Program-made: the position numbers and the translations under genes
Shown here: piece after piece, positions 11,330 to 21,372 of the stretch
Position numbering within the stretch: the stretch's first letter is position 1
How the letters are laid out: the number at the start of each line of letters is the position of its first letter
Notes under the pieces: generated by a model
Seen by the model: only the letters and a program-made list of their open reading frames with translations
Told to the model about the DNA's origin: nothing
The model's database searches: none
DNA from: Sordariomycetes sp. S80-01Y
Lineage: Eukaryota > Ascomycota > Sordariomycetes
Direction: 5' to 3'
DNA: 64,000 nt
Assembly (NCBI GenBank): GCA_037042185.1
Contig: JAXQJY010000032.1
Coordinates: 1,984,001 to 2,048,000 of the forward strand

Positions 11330-12404
11330 ATGTCACGCTACAGCTTCGACGCCTCGAACCCCTCCATCTTTGCGCGATGGGCGTCTCCCAGGTCGGACTT
11401 CCCGACTGACCCGCCCCCTAGGATCAACCGCGTCACCTCGTTCCGCTCCAACAAAGGCTCTGGCCGAGGCGGCGGCTCTACAACCGGCAAGCCAGGCCTA
11501 ACCTTCAGCTCCCTCCGCGGCACCGTCCAACCTGAGCTTTCCCGCCGTCTCTTCCGCCTCATCAAGTCGGAGAACAACCTGATCACCGCGCACGAGAGCG
11601 CTGGCCGCGAACGCAACTCCATCGCAACCCAGCTCTCGGAATGGGGCGAGCAAACGGGCGACGAGGCCATCAGCGACCTCTCGGACAAGGTGGGCGTGAT
11701 CTTGAGCGAGATGGGTGAGCAGGAGGACTCGTACGCGCACGCGTTGGACGACTCGAGGGGTATACTCAAGGCAATTCGTAACACGGAGAAGAGCGTCCAG
11801 CCGAGTCGGGACAGTAAGAGCAAGATTGCGGATGAGATTCAGAAGCTCAAGATGAAGGAGCCGCAGAGTGCGAAGCTGGTGGTGCTGGAACAGGAGCTTG
11901 TTAGGGCCGAGGCGGAGAATCTGGTTGCGGAGGCACAGTTGACGAACGTGGTGAGTTATAAATGGTGCCAGGTCGAGGATAAGTTGCTAACGCTTGATTT
12001 AGACGCGCCAGAAGCTCAAGGAGGCATACCAGGCGGAGTTTACGGCTACCATTGAGCGTGCTGAGAAGCAGATCATCCTGGCAAAGCACGGCCGCCGTCT
12101 GTTGGAGCTGCTGGACGACTCGCCCGTCGTCCCTGGCGACACTCGCACCGCGTATGATTCTGGCTCTCAGGCGCGCCAGATCTTGAATGACGCCGAGGAC
12201 GATCTTCGCGACTGGCGGCCCGAGACTGACCAATACAGCGAGGTTGGCGGACCCGGTGCCGAGACGGGGCGCCCGAACGAGGCATTGGTGACTGAGAAGG
12301 CTGACCACAGCCAGGCGGTCTCTACCGAGCAGGAACCTATTAGCACGGAGGCTTCGGGCGCTATACCGACCGATGGCAACACTAAGACGCAAGAAGTTGT
12401 CTAA
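11330..12404 (+). CDS. Eisosome protein of the Pil1/Lsp1 BAR-domain family
   Basis: Forms membrane-bending filaments under the plasma membrane (eisosomes/MCC furrows). Two exons (11330-11950, 12003-12404) give 340 aa. The BAR-like core has the family hallmarks: a PELSRRLFRLIKSENN helix start, GRERNSIATQLSEWGE, SVQPSRDSK, and VVLEQELVRAEAE followed by LVAEAQL. The 52-nt intron falls right after this block, and exon 2 continues TRQKLKEAY and LLELLDDSP. The N-terminus (MSRYSFDASNPSIFARW) differs from the canonical Pil1 start, and the C-terminal 100 residues are acidic and low-complexity. It is therefore probably a divergent paralogue (PilB-like) rather than the main Pil1. Confidence 0.88.
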
Positions 12405-13526
12405 AGGATTGAAGATGTTCTCACGATGAAAGTTCGGGCTTGAGCGTCCGTGGGGTTTCGTGTTGCTCTTGGCGTTCATCTCGTGTGTTTTTGCGTTTAG
12501 TGCTTAGCTTAACATAACATATGGATAGTGAACAACGGCATGTTTGATGTTGATGTTGGTGTCAGTGACGAGAAACGAAGCTCCGATTTTCCAACTCTTC
12601 AGTTGACACTCTCTCAACTTTGGCGAACCAATACCGCCAATCTAAAGATACGCGTTGAAACTTCTCAATGACGATTCTTCCGGAGAATCAGCATTCCTAG
12701 ATCTTGAAAGAAAGCGCCATATCACTATAACCGTACTGTATCGATTGGTGCTCGTGGGCTCGCAGCGACTGGAAGGAGATATCCCTCTCGGTGTAGGGTA
12801 GCCCCAAAATAAAGGTAGCTTAGGCTGCGGAGCCTCACTCGGCAAATGGATTGGAACCACGGACTGTTCCCGTCTGCCCCTTTCCCTTCAGCCGTCTCTC
12901 TATTCGCTGCAAACACCCTGCAACGACCGATTTACCTCGGGACAGCGTGCTCGCTTGCTGGTCAACCGCAGGTCCCGTGATGCCCCTGTGAGGCACCCGA
13001 CGTGTATCATCATTGTACTTCTAGCCCTGCTCCCTCCGTCCGACCTGACGGAGCCCGAATTTTCATGCTCCTTCGACGAACGGCCGCGGGAGTTCAGCGG
13101 TGGCCACGCTGTCTGCCATCATCTGCATCCCCGGCCAATCAGAGCTACCATACTGCCACTCTGGCCTCACCTCGCGCATCTGCTCCCTGCGAGGGTCGTG
13201 CTGCGAGATCAAAAGCCGTTGTGATGGGCGCCGGCAGCCCCAGTGGCGGTGGTCCTGGTGGTCCCAGTCCCGGTGCAAACAGGGTCACCGCCAACGGCAC
13301 TAACGGAGTCGCACCTGCACCTGGCGCGCACGCGATAGGCCTGCGTCACTCGAGCACCTTACTGACCCCGCCCCCTCCATCTCATTCTGCGACTTCTACA
13401 ACAAACCGCTCCTCCACCCTTATTTCTTCTCCTTCCTCCAAAATTCCCTCTCAAAGAACTGCTCTGATAGCCCGTCACCTATCGGGCTCTACTGCTTCTC
13501 GCCAACACACTCCCTCTCCCGCCACA
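12405..13526. other. Intergenic region; possible long 5' coding extension of the pyrophosphatase
   Basis: From 13002 to 13526 the pyrophosphatase frame stays open with no stop, with ATGs at 13002, 13065 and 13224. The rest (12405-13001) shows no gene. See the finding on a possible alternative N-terminus. Confidence 0.45.
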
Positions 13527-14611
13527 ATGGCTTCCGAGTACAGCGTCCGCAAGGTCGGCGCTCCTAACACCTTGGAGCACCGCGTCTACATCGAGAAGAA
13601 TGGCGTCCCCGTCTCGCCTTTCCACGACATCCCCCTCTACGCCAACCAGGAGCAGACCATCCTGAACATGGTCGTTGAGATCCCCCGCTGGACCAATGGC
13701 AAGCTCGAGGTGCGTTTCAATCCGTAGCTCCCTGTGGCGTCTTCAGATTCTTCACGACAAACGCATTGAGGACTCCTGCGGCATCACGTAATACGTATGA
13801 TTACTGACTTGTGATGATAGACCTCCAAGGAGGAGCTTCTCAACCCCATCAAGCAGGATATCAAGAAGGGCAAGCTCCGCTTCGTTCGCAACTGCTTCCC
13901 TCACAAGGGCTACCTGTGGAACTACGGCTGCTTCCCCCAGACCTGGGAGGACCCTAACGCCGTCCACCCCGAGACCAAGGCCAAGGGTGACAACGACCCT
14001 CTCGATGTTTGCGAGATCGGTGAGCTTGTCGGCTACCCTGGTCAGGTCAAGCAGGTCAAGGTCCTCGGTGTCATGGCCCTTCTCGACGAGGAGGAGACTG
14101 ACTGGAAGGTCATTGTCATCGATGTCAACGACCCTCTTGCTCCCAAGCTCAACGACGTCGAGGATGTCGAGCGCCACCTGCCCGGTCTCCTCCGTGCCAC
14201 CAACGAGTGGTTCCGTATCTACAAGATCCCCGATGGCAAGCCCGAGAACCAGTTCGCCTTCACTGGCGAGTGCAAGAACAAGGAGTAGGTCTAGCCACAC
14301 TCTTTTTCGTAAATGGTTCCTAACTTTCTTCTTTAGCTACGCCATGGATGTTGTCCGCGAGTGCGCCGAGGCTTGGGAGCGCCTGATCACCGGCAAGATC
14401 GCCCCTGGTGGCATCTCTCTGTAAGTCTCAAGATCGTCTTTTGCACCACCACCTTCTAACATGCCGCAGCACCAACACCACCGTATCCCACTCCCCCAGC
14501 CGTGTGGGCCAGGACCAACTCCCCCAGCTTCCTCCCCACCAGGAGCTTCCTCCTGAGAAGATCGACGCTTCCATTGACAAGTGGTTCTTCATCTCCGGTG
14601 CCTCTGCTTAA
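13527..14611 (+). CDS. ipp1: Inorganic pyrophosphatase (family I)
   Basis: Hydrolyses pyrophosphate to two phosphates, driving biosynthetic reactions. Four exons (13527-13709, 13821-14284, 14337-14420, 14470-14611) give 290 aa, the size of yeast Ipp1. Visible landmarks are EIPRWTNGK with the catalytic-site Lys, the [12 protein letters not shown] segment, and the metal-binding signature [12 protein letters not shown]. The family C-terminus is [10 protein letters not shown]. Intron 2 starts inside the GAG before an in-frame TAG, and the join gives NKDYAMDV. The start [11 protein letters not shown] in a CACA-ATG context matches cytosolic homologues. A 5' in-frame extension could encode a longer isoform. 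Confidence 0.95.
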
Positions 14612-14825
14612 GCGATTGAACCGATTGCCAAAAGTTTGGAGCATGGAGGTTGAAATGTAGTGTGTGGATTTGGACACGTTGACCCGGCACAATATACACA
14701 AAAGTTTCCCTCTCCTGCCTCTACCTGTGCCTGCATATCGTACAGATTGTGTTACACGCTGTTGTCGTGATGATTCGACCAAAGACATGCCCATAACGCC
14801 AGATTTCCAAGTGTGTGCATCTTTT

Positions 14826-15211
14826 TTAATCTTCCAAATCGTCCTTCTTTTGTAGTGCTCGTGAGTGTCGGTCGCACTCGGCTACCAAACCAGTGATGGT
14901 CATTCGGTCCGTCAAGAAGGTCATCTCCTTCCCATCCTCTGCGCAAAGGTTAGCATCCGGCATACAGTTTGAACTTGACGTATATAGAACTAGGCTCCTT
15001 CGCCATTCGTGGCATTAAAGAGATGATACGTACTAAATTTGACGTATATAGAACTAGGCTCCTTCGCCGTTCGTGGCATTAACTGGGACTGAACTACCAT
15101 GGCCAGACGTTGGCTGGGCGGTATTTGCGTGAGGAACAGCCGGGCGGGCTTGGCGCACGTGGAGAAGGGATTGAACTTGGCGGTCACCTCGGTCATGAAC
15201 TTGGTGATCAT
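14826..15211 (-). CDS. mrpl44: Mitochondrial large-subunit ribosomal protein mL53 (yeast Mrpl44)
   Basis: Component of the mitochondrial ribosome large subunit. Exon 1 is 15211-15034 and exon 2 is 14938-14826, with a 95-nt intron (14939-15033, GTACGT...CTAAC...GCAG). The product is 96 aa. The N-terminus MITKFMTEVTAKFNPF is a hallmark of the fungal family. The splice joins YVKF to KDGKEM across a split Lys codon, and LVAECDRHSR follows, all as expected for the family. The intron carries an imperfect second copy of the end of exon 1 (see the repeat entry). The gene is divergent from SEC20 with 228 bases between the two ATGs, a likely shared promoter. Confidence 0.85.
14975..15082. repeat. 44-bp direct repeat, one copy in the mL53 exon and one in its intron
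   Basis: Copies at 14975-15018 and 15039-15082 differ by one base (A/G at position 31 of the copy) and are separated by 20 bases. On the minus strand the first copy ends exon 1 just upstream of the 5' splice site. The second lies wholly inside the intron. Confidence 0.9.
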
Positions 15212-15439
15212 TTTGGCGGTGTTGGGCGCAGTGCGACTCGTCGTTCGTTGGCAATATGTTGTGAGGACATCGTCGTCGCGTGGTGGAACATTTCGTCGAG
15301 GTCGGCACCAAATCTCGTTAGGTGCATACCCCCGCTTTTGGCGGCCGACTTCGTGACAGCTACGCCATTTTCGACGTCAGTGGCCTCTGTACCTTACGTC
15401 TCCGACCAACATACACTAACAGATTCACCGGTTGTAAAA

Positions 15440-16627
15440 ATGTCTTTTCAAAGCTTGCAAGAGCGTCTTGCAGCTTTGCAGGAAACGACGTCTCAGCTGA
15501 AAGAGCTGATTGACCGCCTAGCGGATCTCAAGTTTCAACCTGGCTCGGTGCCCCTCGATGCGAGTGAGGAGGGTAGCGTGAGCGGGGAGTTGAGTACTGA
15601 AATCGGGAACTTGCTCAGGGATGGTGATGACGAGAGGGAGTTGTTGCTGGAGGAGGTGGAGTATTTGCGGCACGAGGACAAGGCAAGGCTACGAGATGGC
15701 GTTGAACGGCAAGGCCAGGAGCTGGACAGGTCAGTCGCAGGCTTCCCACTACTTTGCGCAGACAGCTGACAATTGCAAAGATGTCGGTCCAACTTCCGGA
15801 GAGCACGATTGGCAGCGAAGAAGTCGCTCTCCCAAGCCCAGCGACTCGAGCGCGAGCTCATGATTCAATCCTACACGCAACCGCCCGTCGAACCCTCCAC
15901 GACCTCTACAGCCGAGCCTCAACCCGTCCCCGCCGCACAACTCAGGCAAAAGGCCCGCCAGCAGTACGAAACATCGTCTCTTTCCGAAAAAGACCGCCAA
16001 AATGTCACAGCCTCCTCCCGCGTCACAACTTCTCTGCGCCAAATGCATGACGCCGCCGCCGCCGAGCTCGAGCGAAGCGAGTACGCGAAACAGACCATGG
16101 AGCAGTCCTCCCTGGCGTTTACGCAACTTGGAGAGAGCTACTCGAGCTTGGAGACTACGTTGAAGAGCTCGAGGAGCTTGCTGGGAACCTTGTTGAAAAG
16201 TCAGAAGAGCGACACGTGGTATTTAAAGACAAGCTTCTACATGTTGGTTACAGTGTTGGCATGGCTGGTGTTTAGGAGGCTAGTGTATGGTCCGGTGTGG
16301 TGGTTGGTGTGGTTCCCTCTCAGGACGATTTTCGGGGTGGGCAAAGGGGTCGGACACCTTGCGACTAGAGGAGGAAGTGATGTTGATTCGGGGAGGGTGG
16401 AAGTGGGAGGAAATGAAAAGGTACCCGTTGAAGGTTTGCCAAAGAAGGACTTACCGACGGCAAAGGTCGGCGAGGAAACACAGCCCAGTGCGGACGATCC
16501 GGACGCTATGATAGAGAAGATAGGGAAGGTTCTGGATGATGGCACAGTCCCCGACGAGGGTTTGGAGCCTGAAGTCAAGATCGGCCAAGACGAAGAAGTC
16601 GACTCAAGACTGAGGGACGAGTTATGA
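15440..16627 (+). CDS. sec20: SEC20-family t-SNARE with C-terminal RDEL
   Basis: Acts in the ER-side SNARE complex for Golgi-to-ER (COPI) retrograde transport. Two exons (15440-15729, 15781-16627) give 378 aa. An N-terminal coiled coil (about 1-125) is followed by a low-complexity linker, then the SNARE-like helix from VTASSRVTTSLRQMHD to TLLKSQKSD. One membrane span lies at about 246-266. A lumenal tail of about 110 residues ends in the ER-retrieval tetrapeptide RDEL; yeast Sec20 ends in HDEL. The 51-nt intron uses CTGAC and GCAAAG; other AGs break the frame. It is head-to-head with the mL53 gene. Confidence 0.88.
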
Positions 16628-16741
16628 CCTGCGATGCGTCAAGCTCGTCAAATTAAATCCCTTCACCCTTTCGTCTGACCTTGCGAGAACATGATCCTGC
16701 CCCTCTTACGCCTCGCCTCAGATACGAGCCCCTAGATTCCT

Positions 16742-17561
16742 TCACCTCTGCGGCCCAACGGGTTCAACCTCACTAATCCACGGCAGCCCCAACCGCTTCA
16801 TCTCTACTGCCAACTGGAACAGGTAATCCAAGCTTTCACACTGCGTCTTAGCCTTGTGTACGTTATCTCCCCAAACATAGACCCCGTGTCTCCTGACCAA
16901 CACCGCATACGTATCCGGGTACTCCTCCATCGCCTGCTCCAAGAACTCTGTCAAGTCCTCCTCATGCGGCGTGTTCTCAATGACGGGAATCCTGAGAGTG
17001 TCGTGGTACCCCAGATTCCCGGTCTTAGTGAAACCCCGGCCGAAACCTTTGATCTGCTCGATGTTGTTGATCTCGAAGACCTTGGGTGAGGAGGACTGCT
17101 CGAGGAGGAGCGTGACGAGGACGGCCCAGTGCGAATGCGTGTGGATGCAGCAGGAGGCGCCGCGCTTGGTAAAGGCGGCGAGGAAGAGCGGCGTGCACTG
17201 AGAGGGCTTGTAGCAGGGCGGCGAGCGCAGGTATATCCTTGACTTGAGGGTGGCGTCGGTCTGGGACTTGAGGGACAGGACGTAGATGTCGGCAGGTTTC
17301 ATGAGTTCCTTCTGGACGCCTGAGGGAGCGATATAAACGAGATCGCTTTTGCTAGCATCAGTTGTGTGCTCTATACCGTGGAGAAGTTTCTTCTTATTAA
17401 GAAAGGAGGTCTCACTCATCGCGGATGGAGCATCCGCCGCCGGTGCCCGTCACCCATCCCAAGTTCCAGAACTTGGCGCAGAGGGAGGGGATCAGGTTGG
17501 CCGGGTGGTCGGGGTCGTTGGAGGTGACCAGCTGGTCTGGGTTCTCAACCGAGGTGCTCAT
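16742..17561 (-). CDS. mde1: Methylthioribulose-1-phosphate dehydratase
   Basis: Class II aldolase/adducin-fold zinc enzyme of the methionine salvage pathway. Exon 1 is 17561-17416, encoding [11 protein letters not shown]... and ending [10 protein letters not shown]. Exon 2 runs from 17345 (or 17351) to 16742. The protein is 249 or 251 aa. The zinc-ligand motif HTHSHWAV, the EQIKGF block, [10 protein letters not shown] and [14 protein letters not shown] are all typical. Two possible acceptors six bases apart (GCTAG and CAAAAG) keep the frame and differ by Lys-Ser; homologues favour the shorter form. It is convergent with SEC20, with 114 bases between the two stop codons. Confidence 0.93.
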
Positions 17562-18346
17562 GACTTCATATGCCTTTCCAGGCGACCCGTCGGTGAGATT
17601 GACTTTGATCGATGTCCGGCGTTATGAGCTGTTTTGCGAACTTTTGAGTGAGGGACGGTGTGATGAGGCCGATGGTGGGGCAAGATCCCCCACCACCTGC
17701 AACAGGACGCCTGGAGAACTTCCAACAATCTGAGGTTGCGAGCGCCGATCTTGGATAATTTGATCTAACATATTTTCCATTTGTTTCGAGTCAAAAGATG
17801 ACAAATTTAGGGATCCTTTTGGGTATGGTATTGTTCGCGTGTGCAATGTTTCGACACCTCGACGTATTGATATCCTTGACTTCAAGGCAACCGTGCAAGC
17901 ATTGTGGCCAGGCAGATCTGAATCATGACAGCGGGCATAACAGCGGACATAAGGCAGTCAATAAGGGGTTAACGGCCGAAAGTCCTTCCTAGACCAAAGG
18001 GAAAACGACGGGGTATCGTTTACTTATCTTGGAAATGGAGCACAAATGACACCTAGACAGCTATCTCCGACAGGTGATCGGACATAGGATCGCCGTGGAG
18101 GAGTAGGTAACAACGGCGGCCTCGATGATGACCTAGGCTGTGACGATTTACCCTCATTTTCGGAGCCTGACCTTAATAATTGAACCATGACGAGGACTTG
18201 AAATGTCCGTGGAACACAAAATCGAAGAGGTATAAAACCAAGGCTGGTAACTCGACAATGGTGTTCGACATTACAATCTCAACAGAGCAAGTCGGAACAG
18301 ACCCTTCGACTGAGTAAATCCTCCTCCCTTCAGTTCACACAAGACA
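17562..18346. other. Intergenic region between divergent mde1 and SDR genes
   Basis: No gene recognised. It serves as promoter for both genes; a TATA box for the right-hand gene lies at 18231. Confidence 0.5.
18231..18237 (+). promoter_or_regulatory. TATA box of the SDR gene
   Basis: TATAAAA, 110 bases before the ATG at 18347, in an otherwise mixed-sequence promoter. A clear TATA box is typical of inducible fungal genes. Confidence 0.55.
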
Positions 18347-19236
18347 ATGGCTTCTTACCTCATCACTGGCACGTCTCGCGGCATCGGCCTTGCCCTTTGC
18401 GAGGCGCTGGCAGCCAAGCCCTCCTCGGAAGTCTCCGTTGTCTTCGCAGCATACCGCACTTACACAGATGATCTGAAGCATTTGGTTGCAAAGTCCAACG
18501 GCCGTATCGAGGCCGTTGCCATGGATGTGACGGACGAGGCTCAGATTAAAGAGGCCGCGGTGCATGTCGAGAAGGCCTTGAAGACCAAGGGCTTGGACGC
18601 GCTGATTAACAATGCTGGTGTTGCACCTCTGACCCCAGGTGGTATCACCACAATGTATGTTCCCGATGTACGATATCAGGACGCCTCTGACCTAGCCTGA
18701 AGGGAGGATCTCGAGTCAACATTCACCATCAATGTGATGGGTGTCCACTGGGTAACTCGGTCCTTCATCCCTCTCCTCGAGCGAGGTAATCTGAAGAAAA
18801 TCATCAACCTGTAAGCAACCTGAAGCTTTGTCGCGTGTTGGGCTCACCTCCCCTCAGCTCAACAACCATTGGCTCCATCACCCTGGCGAACGGACAGTCC
18901 CACGTCATAACGCCAGCTTACAAGGTGACTAAGGCAGCCCTCAACATGCTGACAGTACAATATTCTATGGAGCTGGCTGGGAAGGGCTATACTGTCGCCG
19001 CGTTGTCACCAGGGGTAGGTTTCTCCTCAATGCGGTGTGAATAATTACTAACTGGACGGCAGTGGGTAAAGACTGACCTTGGCGGCAAGGACTTTGCGGA
19101 TCTGGAAATGTCAGAGGCCATTCCAGCCATCACTGAGCGAATCCTAGGTGCTGGTAAGGGGGATAACGGCAAGTTCCTGGATGTGAAGGTTCCAGGGTGG
19201 GAGCAGAAGTACAATGGCGGCAACCCACCATGGTAG
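18347..19236 (+). CDS. Short-chain dehydrogenase/reductase (classical, NAD(P)-dependent)
   Basis: Four exons (18347-18654, 18703-18810, 18858-19014, 19063-19236) give 248 aa, the standard size of a classical SDR. The cofactor motif TGTSRGIG lies at 7-14 and NNAG at 88-91; the catalytic Tyr160-x3-Lys164 is in YKVTK, with a serine-rich strand before it. The PG-W-KTDLGG segment is rebuilt by the last intron. This C-factor/NorA-like subgroup often reduces small ketones or aldehydes. The substrate cannot be read from sequence, and no biosynthetic neighbours are present. The TATA-driven promoter suggests condition-dependent expression. Confidence 0.88.
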
Positions 19237-19689
19237 AGAGCCTCAGCTTCCCATAGCCCAGATAATCCGTATCGTCAATAAACTCCCAAGCACTCGCACA
19301 TACCAGTGTCAGCACGTTACTCCACAAGGGACCATTTCAGGTCTCTTGTCCGGCCGAACGCAGGCCGTTGCTGCGAGACACCCACAGCAGGTCACTACGG
19401 CGGCAGACCTCGAGGTCATTGTTTCATCCCAGAGCGACGGCAAACCGTCCCGGTGCCCTTGACGCCAGACTCGCCCTGACCGGCTCGACCGCAAGCCACA
19501 TGATGTGAAAAGCAAACAGCGGCAGCACGGAGAAAGCCCAAAGACTGGAAGCATGCAGCTGCAGTGCAACACGAGCGAAAGTGCCCGACGGCGTTCGATG
19601 ATCCGAATTGGACGGATCGACCTCCAAGCACGACAGCATGAGCTTTTCGGAACAGGAGGTCAGCGGCAGCCGGCAAGAGAAGCAGAGAT

Positions 19690-19718
19690 ACACAAACACA
19701 AACACAAACACAAACAAA
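19690..19718. repeat. ACACAA-type short tandem repeat
   Basis: About five units of a 6-base A/C repeat in intergenic DNA, ending in a degenerate ACAAAAC. Confidence 0.8.
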
Positions 19719-20663
19719 ACACGGCGCTGGCGATATCAACACTCGACCGGCATCGCATCCCACGGCAGAGAGTGGTGGAACGTGCGCGCGGAGCTGCTCT
19801 GTTTTGTCTTGCTTTTTCGACGGCCCCTGAGACAGTTCGGATTCAAAGGGCCGGAGCAACAGCAACACCCTGACGTTGGGCCGGCGCTTGTGGTCCTTGC
19901 ATGGCATGGGCTAAACAAGGAATTGAGTTTAGCGACTGGGGGGGACATGGAGGGATCGGGTTGGGCGAAGACGGCCAGCGCAGCGGTGGTGTGTCACCCG
20001 ACGCGCCAACGACCAGTCGAGTCGCGCTCAACACGAGCTCAGGGGCGTCGCCCGGTGGTCTGGACGCATGGGGCAGTAATTCTGGTGCTATAACGGGGCA
20101 ACGTAAACTTAATACCATGCTATGCTCACCAACGGCCGTGACTGTGGTCTCGTCTCAACGGAAGGCATGAAGACAATCTGGCAAGGCGTGCGTCACATCG
20201 GCCGAGATTAAGAGGCTTGCACAAACCTGGAAATTTAAGATTGTTGCCGTCACAGATGTTTCGCCGCTTCCCCAGACAAATCGTGAGCTGATCTGCAATT
20301 CAACTTGGCGCCGGACAGATACGAGCGTGTGTGGGTCGCTGCACAAGTCTTGTTTACTTGGTGGCCAGTCAGAGCCGCGGGATCGAGCAGCAATGCACAA
20401 TTGTGCAGCCCCAGCAGGGGTTCCGGAGAGCATGAAGAGTGATTCCAGTGCCGGCCCAGAACCTGCTAGACGGAGGTAGTATCGCCTCGTCGTCTGAGCT
20501 GCCAGTGGGCTTGGCTTGGCTCTCGCTCCTGATCCCTGGTATTAAAGTCGTGCCGCGCTCGCACGCGCCTTGCCCTTGTTCCTCTCTTCCTCCTCCTCAT
20601 CCACATCTTGCTTGAGTTCTGTGTCTTGTATCCGTGTCTGTCTCTAACGTCCACTCGCTTACT

Positions 20664-20713
20664 GTAAGTCGAGACATCTTCAGCACAAGGTCCAGCGCTA
20701 ACTTGGGACACAG
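20664..20713 (+). other. Probable 5'UTR intron of the GPI protein gene
   Basis: GTAAGT at 20664, branch site GCTAAC at 20697 and CACAG ending at 20713, a perfect 50-nt fungal intron pattern. It ends 20 bases before the ATG and lies outside the coding frame, so it is a leader intron. Confidence 0.6.
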
Positions 20714-20733
20714 TAATAATACTACTCGCCAAC

Positions 20734-21372
20734 ATGCGTTTCACCACTGCCCTCGTCGCCGGCTCCCTGGCCTTCGTCGCCAGCGCCCAGCAGTCCTCTG
20801 CCACCGTCTCCATCGACCCTGCCCAGCAGTCCGTTGTTGACTGCATCGATGAGTGCGACGTCACCGATATTGCTTGTCTCGCTCGCTGCAACCCCGTCCC
20901 CAACCCCAACGACGACCAGGTTGAGGCTGCCCACAACTGTATCGCCGACTGCGACCAGGGTGACGGCACCCTCGCCCAGACCGAGGCCTACGCTCGCTGC
21001 CAGGCTGCTTGCGTCAAGGAGTACTACTACGACTCTTCCATGGGCACCCCCGAGCCCACTGGCGGAAACGGCGGCGGCAACGGTGGAAACGGCGGCAGCA
21101 ACGATGCCGAGACCACTGCCGGTGCTGGCGAGACCTCTGCCGCCGTCGTGACCACTGGCACCGCGACCGCCACTGTTACTGACACCACCGTCATGCCCTC
21201 TGCCTCCGAGTCCGGCTCCGGCTCCGGCTCCCAGACCGGGTCTGAGAGCCCCTCTGGCACCGAGACTGGCGACGGAGCCAGCGAGACCGGTGACGGCGAC
21301 AACGGTGCCTCTGGCATCTTCGCCTCGACTGCTGCCATGTTCGGCGCTGCTGTCGCTTTCTTCGCTCTGTAA
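20734..21372 (+). CDS. Secreted cysteine-containing GPI-anchored protein
   Basis: Single exon, 212 aa. Residues 1-18 are a signal peptide ending ASAQ. A small folded region (about 30-100) has paired cysteines in C-x3-C spacing (CIDEC, CLARC, CIADC, CQAAC), pointing to disulphide-linked helical hairpins. Then come a Gly/Asn-rich stretch, a long Ser/Thr-rich region suited to O-mannosylation, and a hydrophobic C-terminus typical of a GPI signal. Codon use is strongly biased to C-ending codons, as in highly expressed fungal genes. It is likely a cell-wall or membrane surface protein; function unknown. Confidence 0.82.
   Translation: MRFTTALVAGSLAFVASAQQSSATVSIDPAQQSVVDCIDECDVTDIACLARCNPVPNPNDDQVEAAHNCIADCDQGDGTLAQTEAYARCQAACVKEYYYDSSMGTPEPTGGNGGGNGGNGGSNDAETTAGAGETSAAVVTTGTATATVTDTTVMPSASESGSGSGSQTGSESPSGTETGDGASETGDGDNGASGIFASTAAMFGAAVAFFAL

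Larger units (their letters stand above)
19237..20733. other. 1.5-kb intergenic region with a microsatellite and a leader intron
   Basis: No gene recognised on either strand. It contains an ACACAA-type repeat (19690-19718) and, at the right end, the CT-rich leader and probable 5'UTR intron of the next gene. Confidence 0.5.

Noticed and set aside
12826-12860. GGTTCCAATCC-like box B on the minus strand
   Set aside because: The flanking bases do not form a T stem and no acceptor stem is present.
14962-15033. GTATGC donor giving a 27-nt intron in mL53
   Set aside because: Too short, and the repeat copy in front of it would break the frame. The GTACGT donor restores YVKFKDGKEM.
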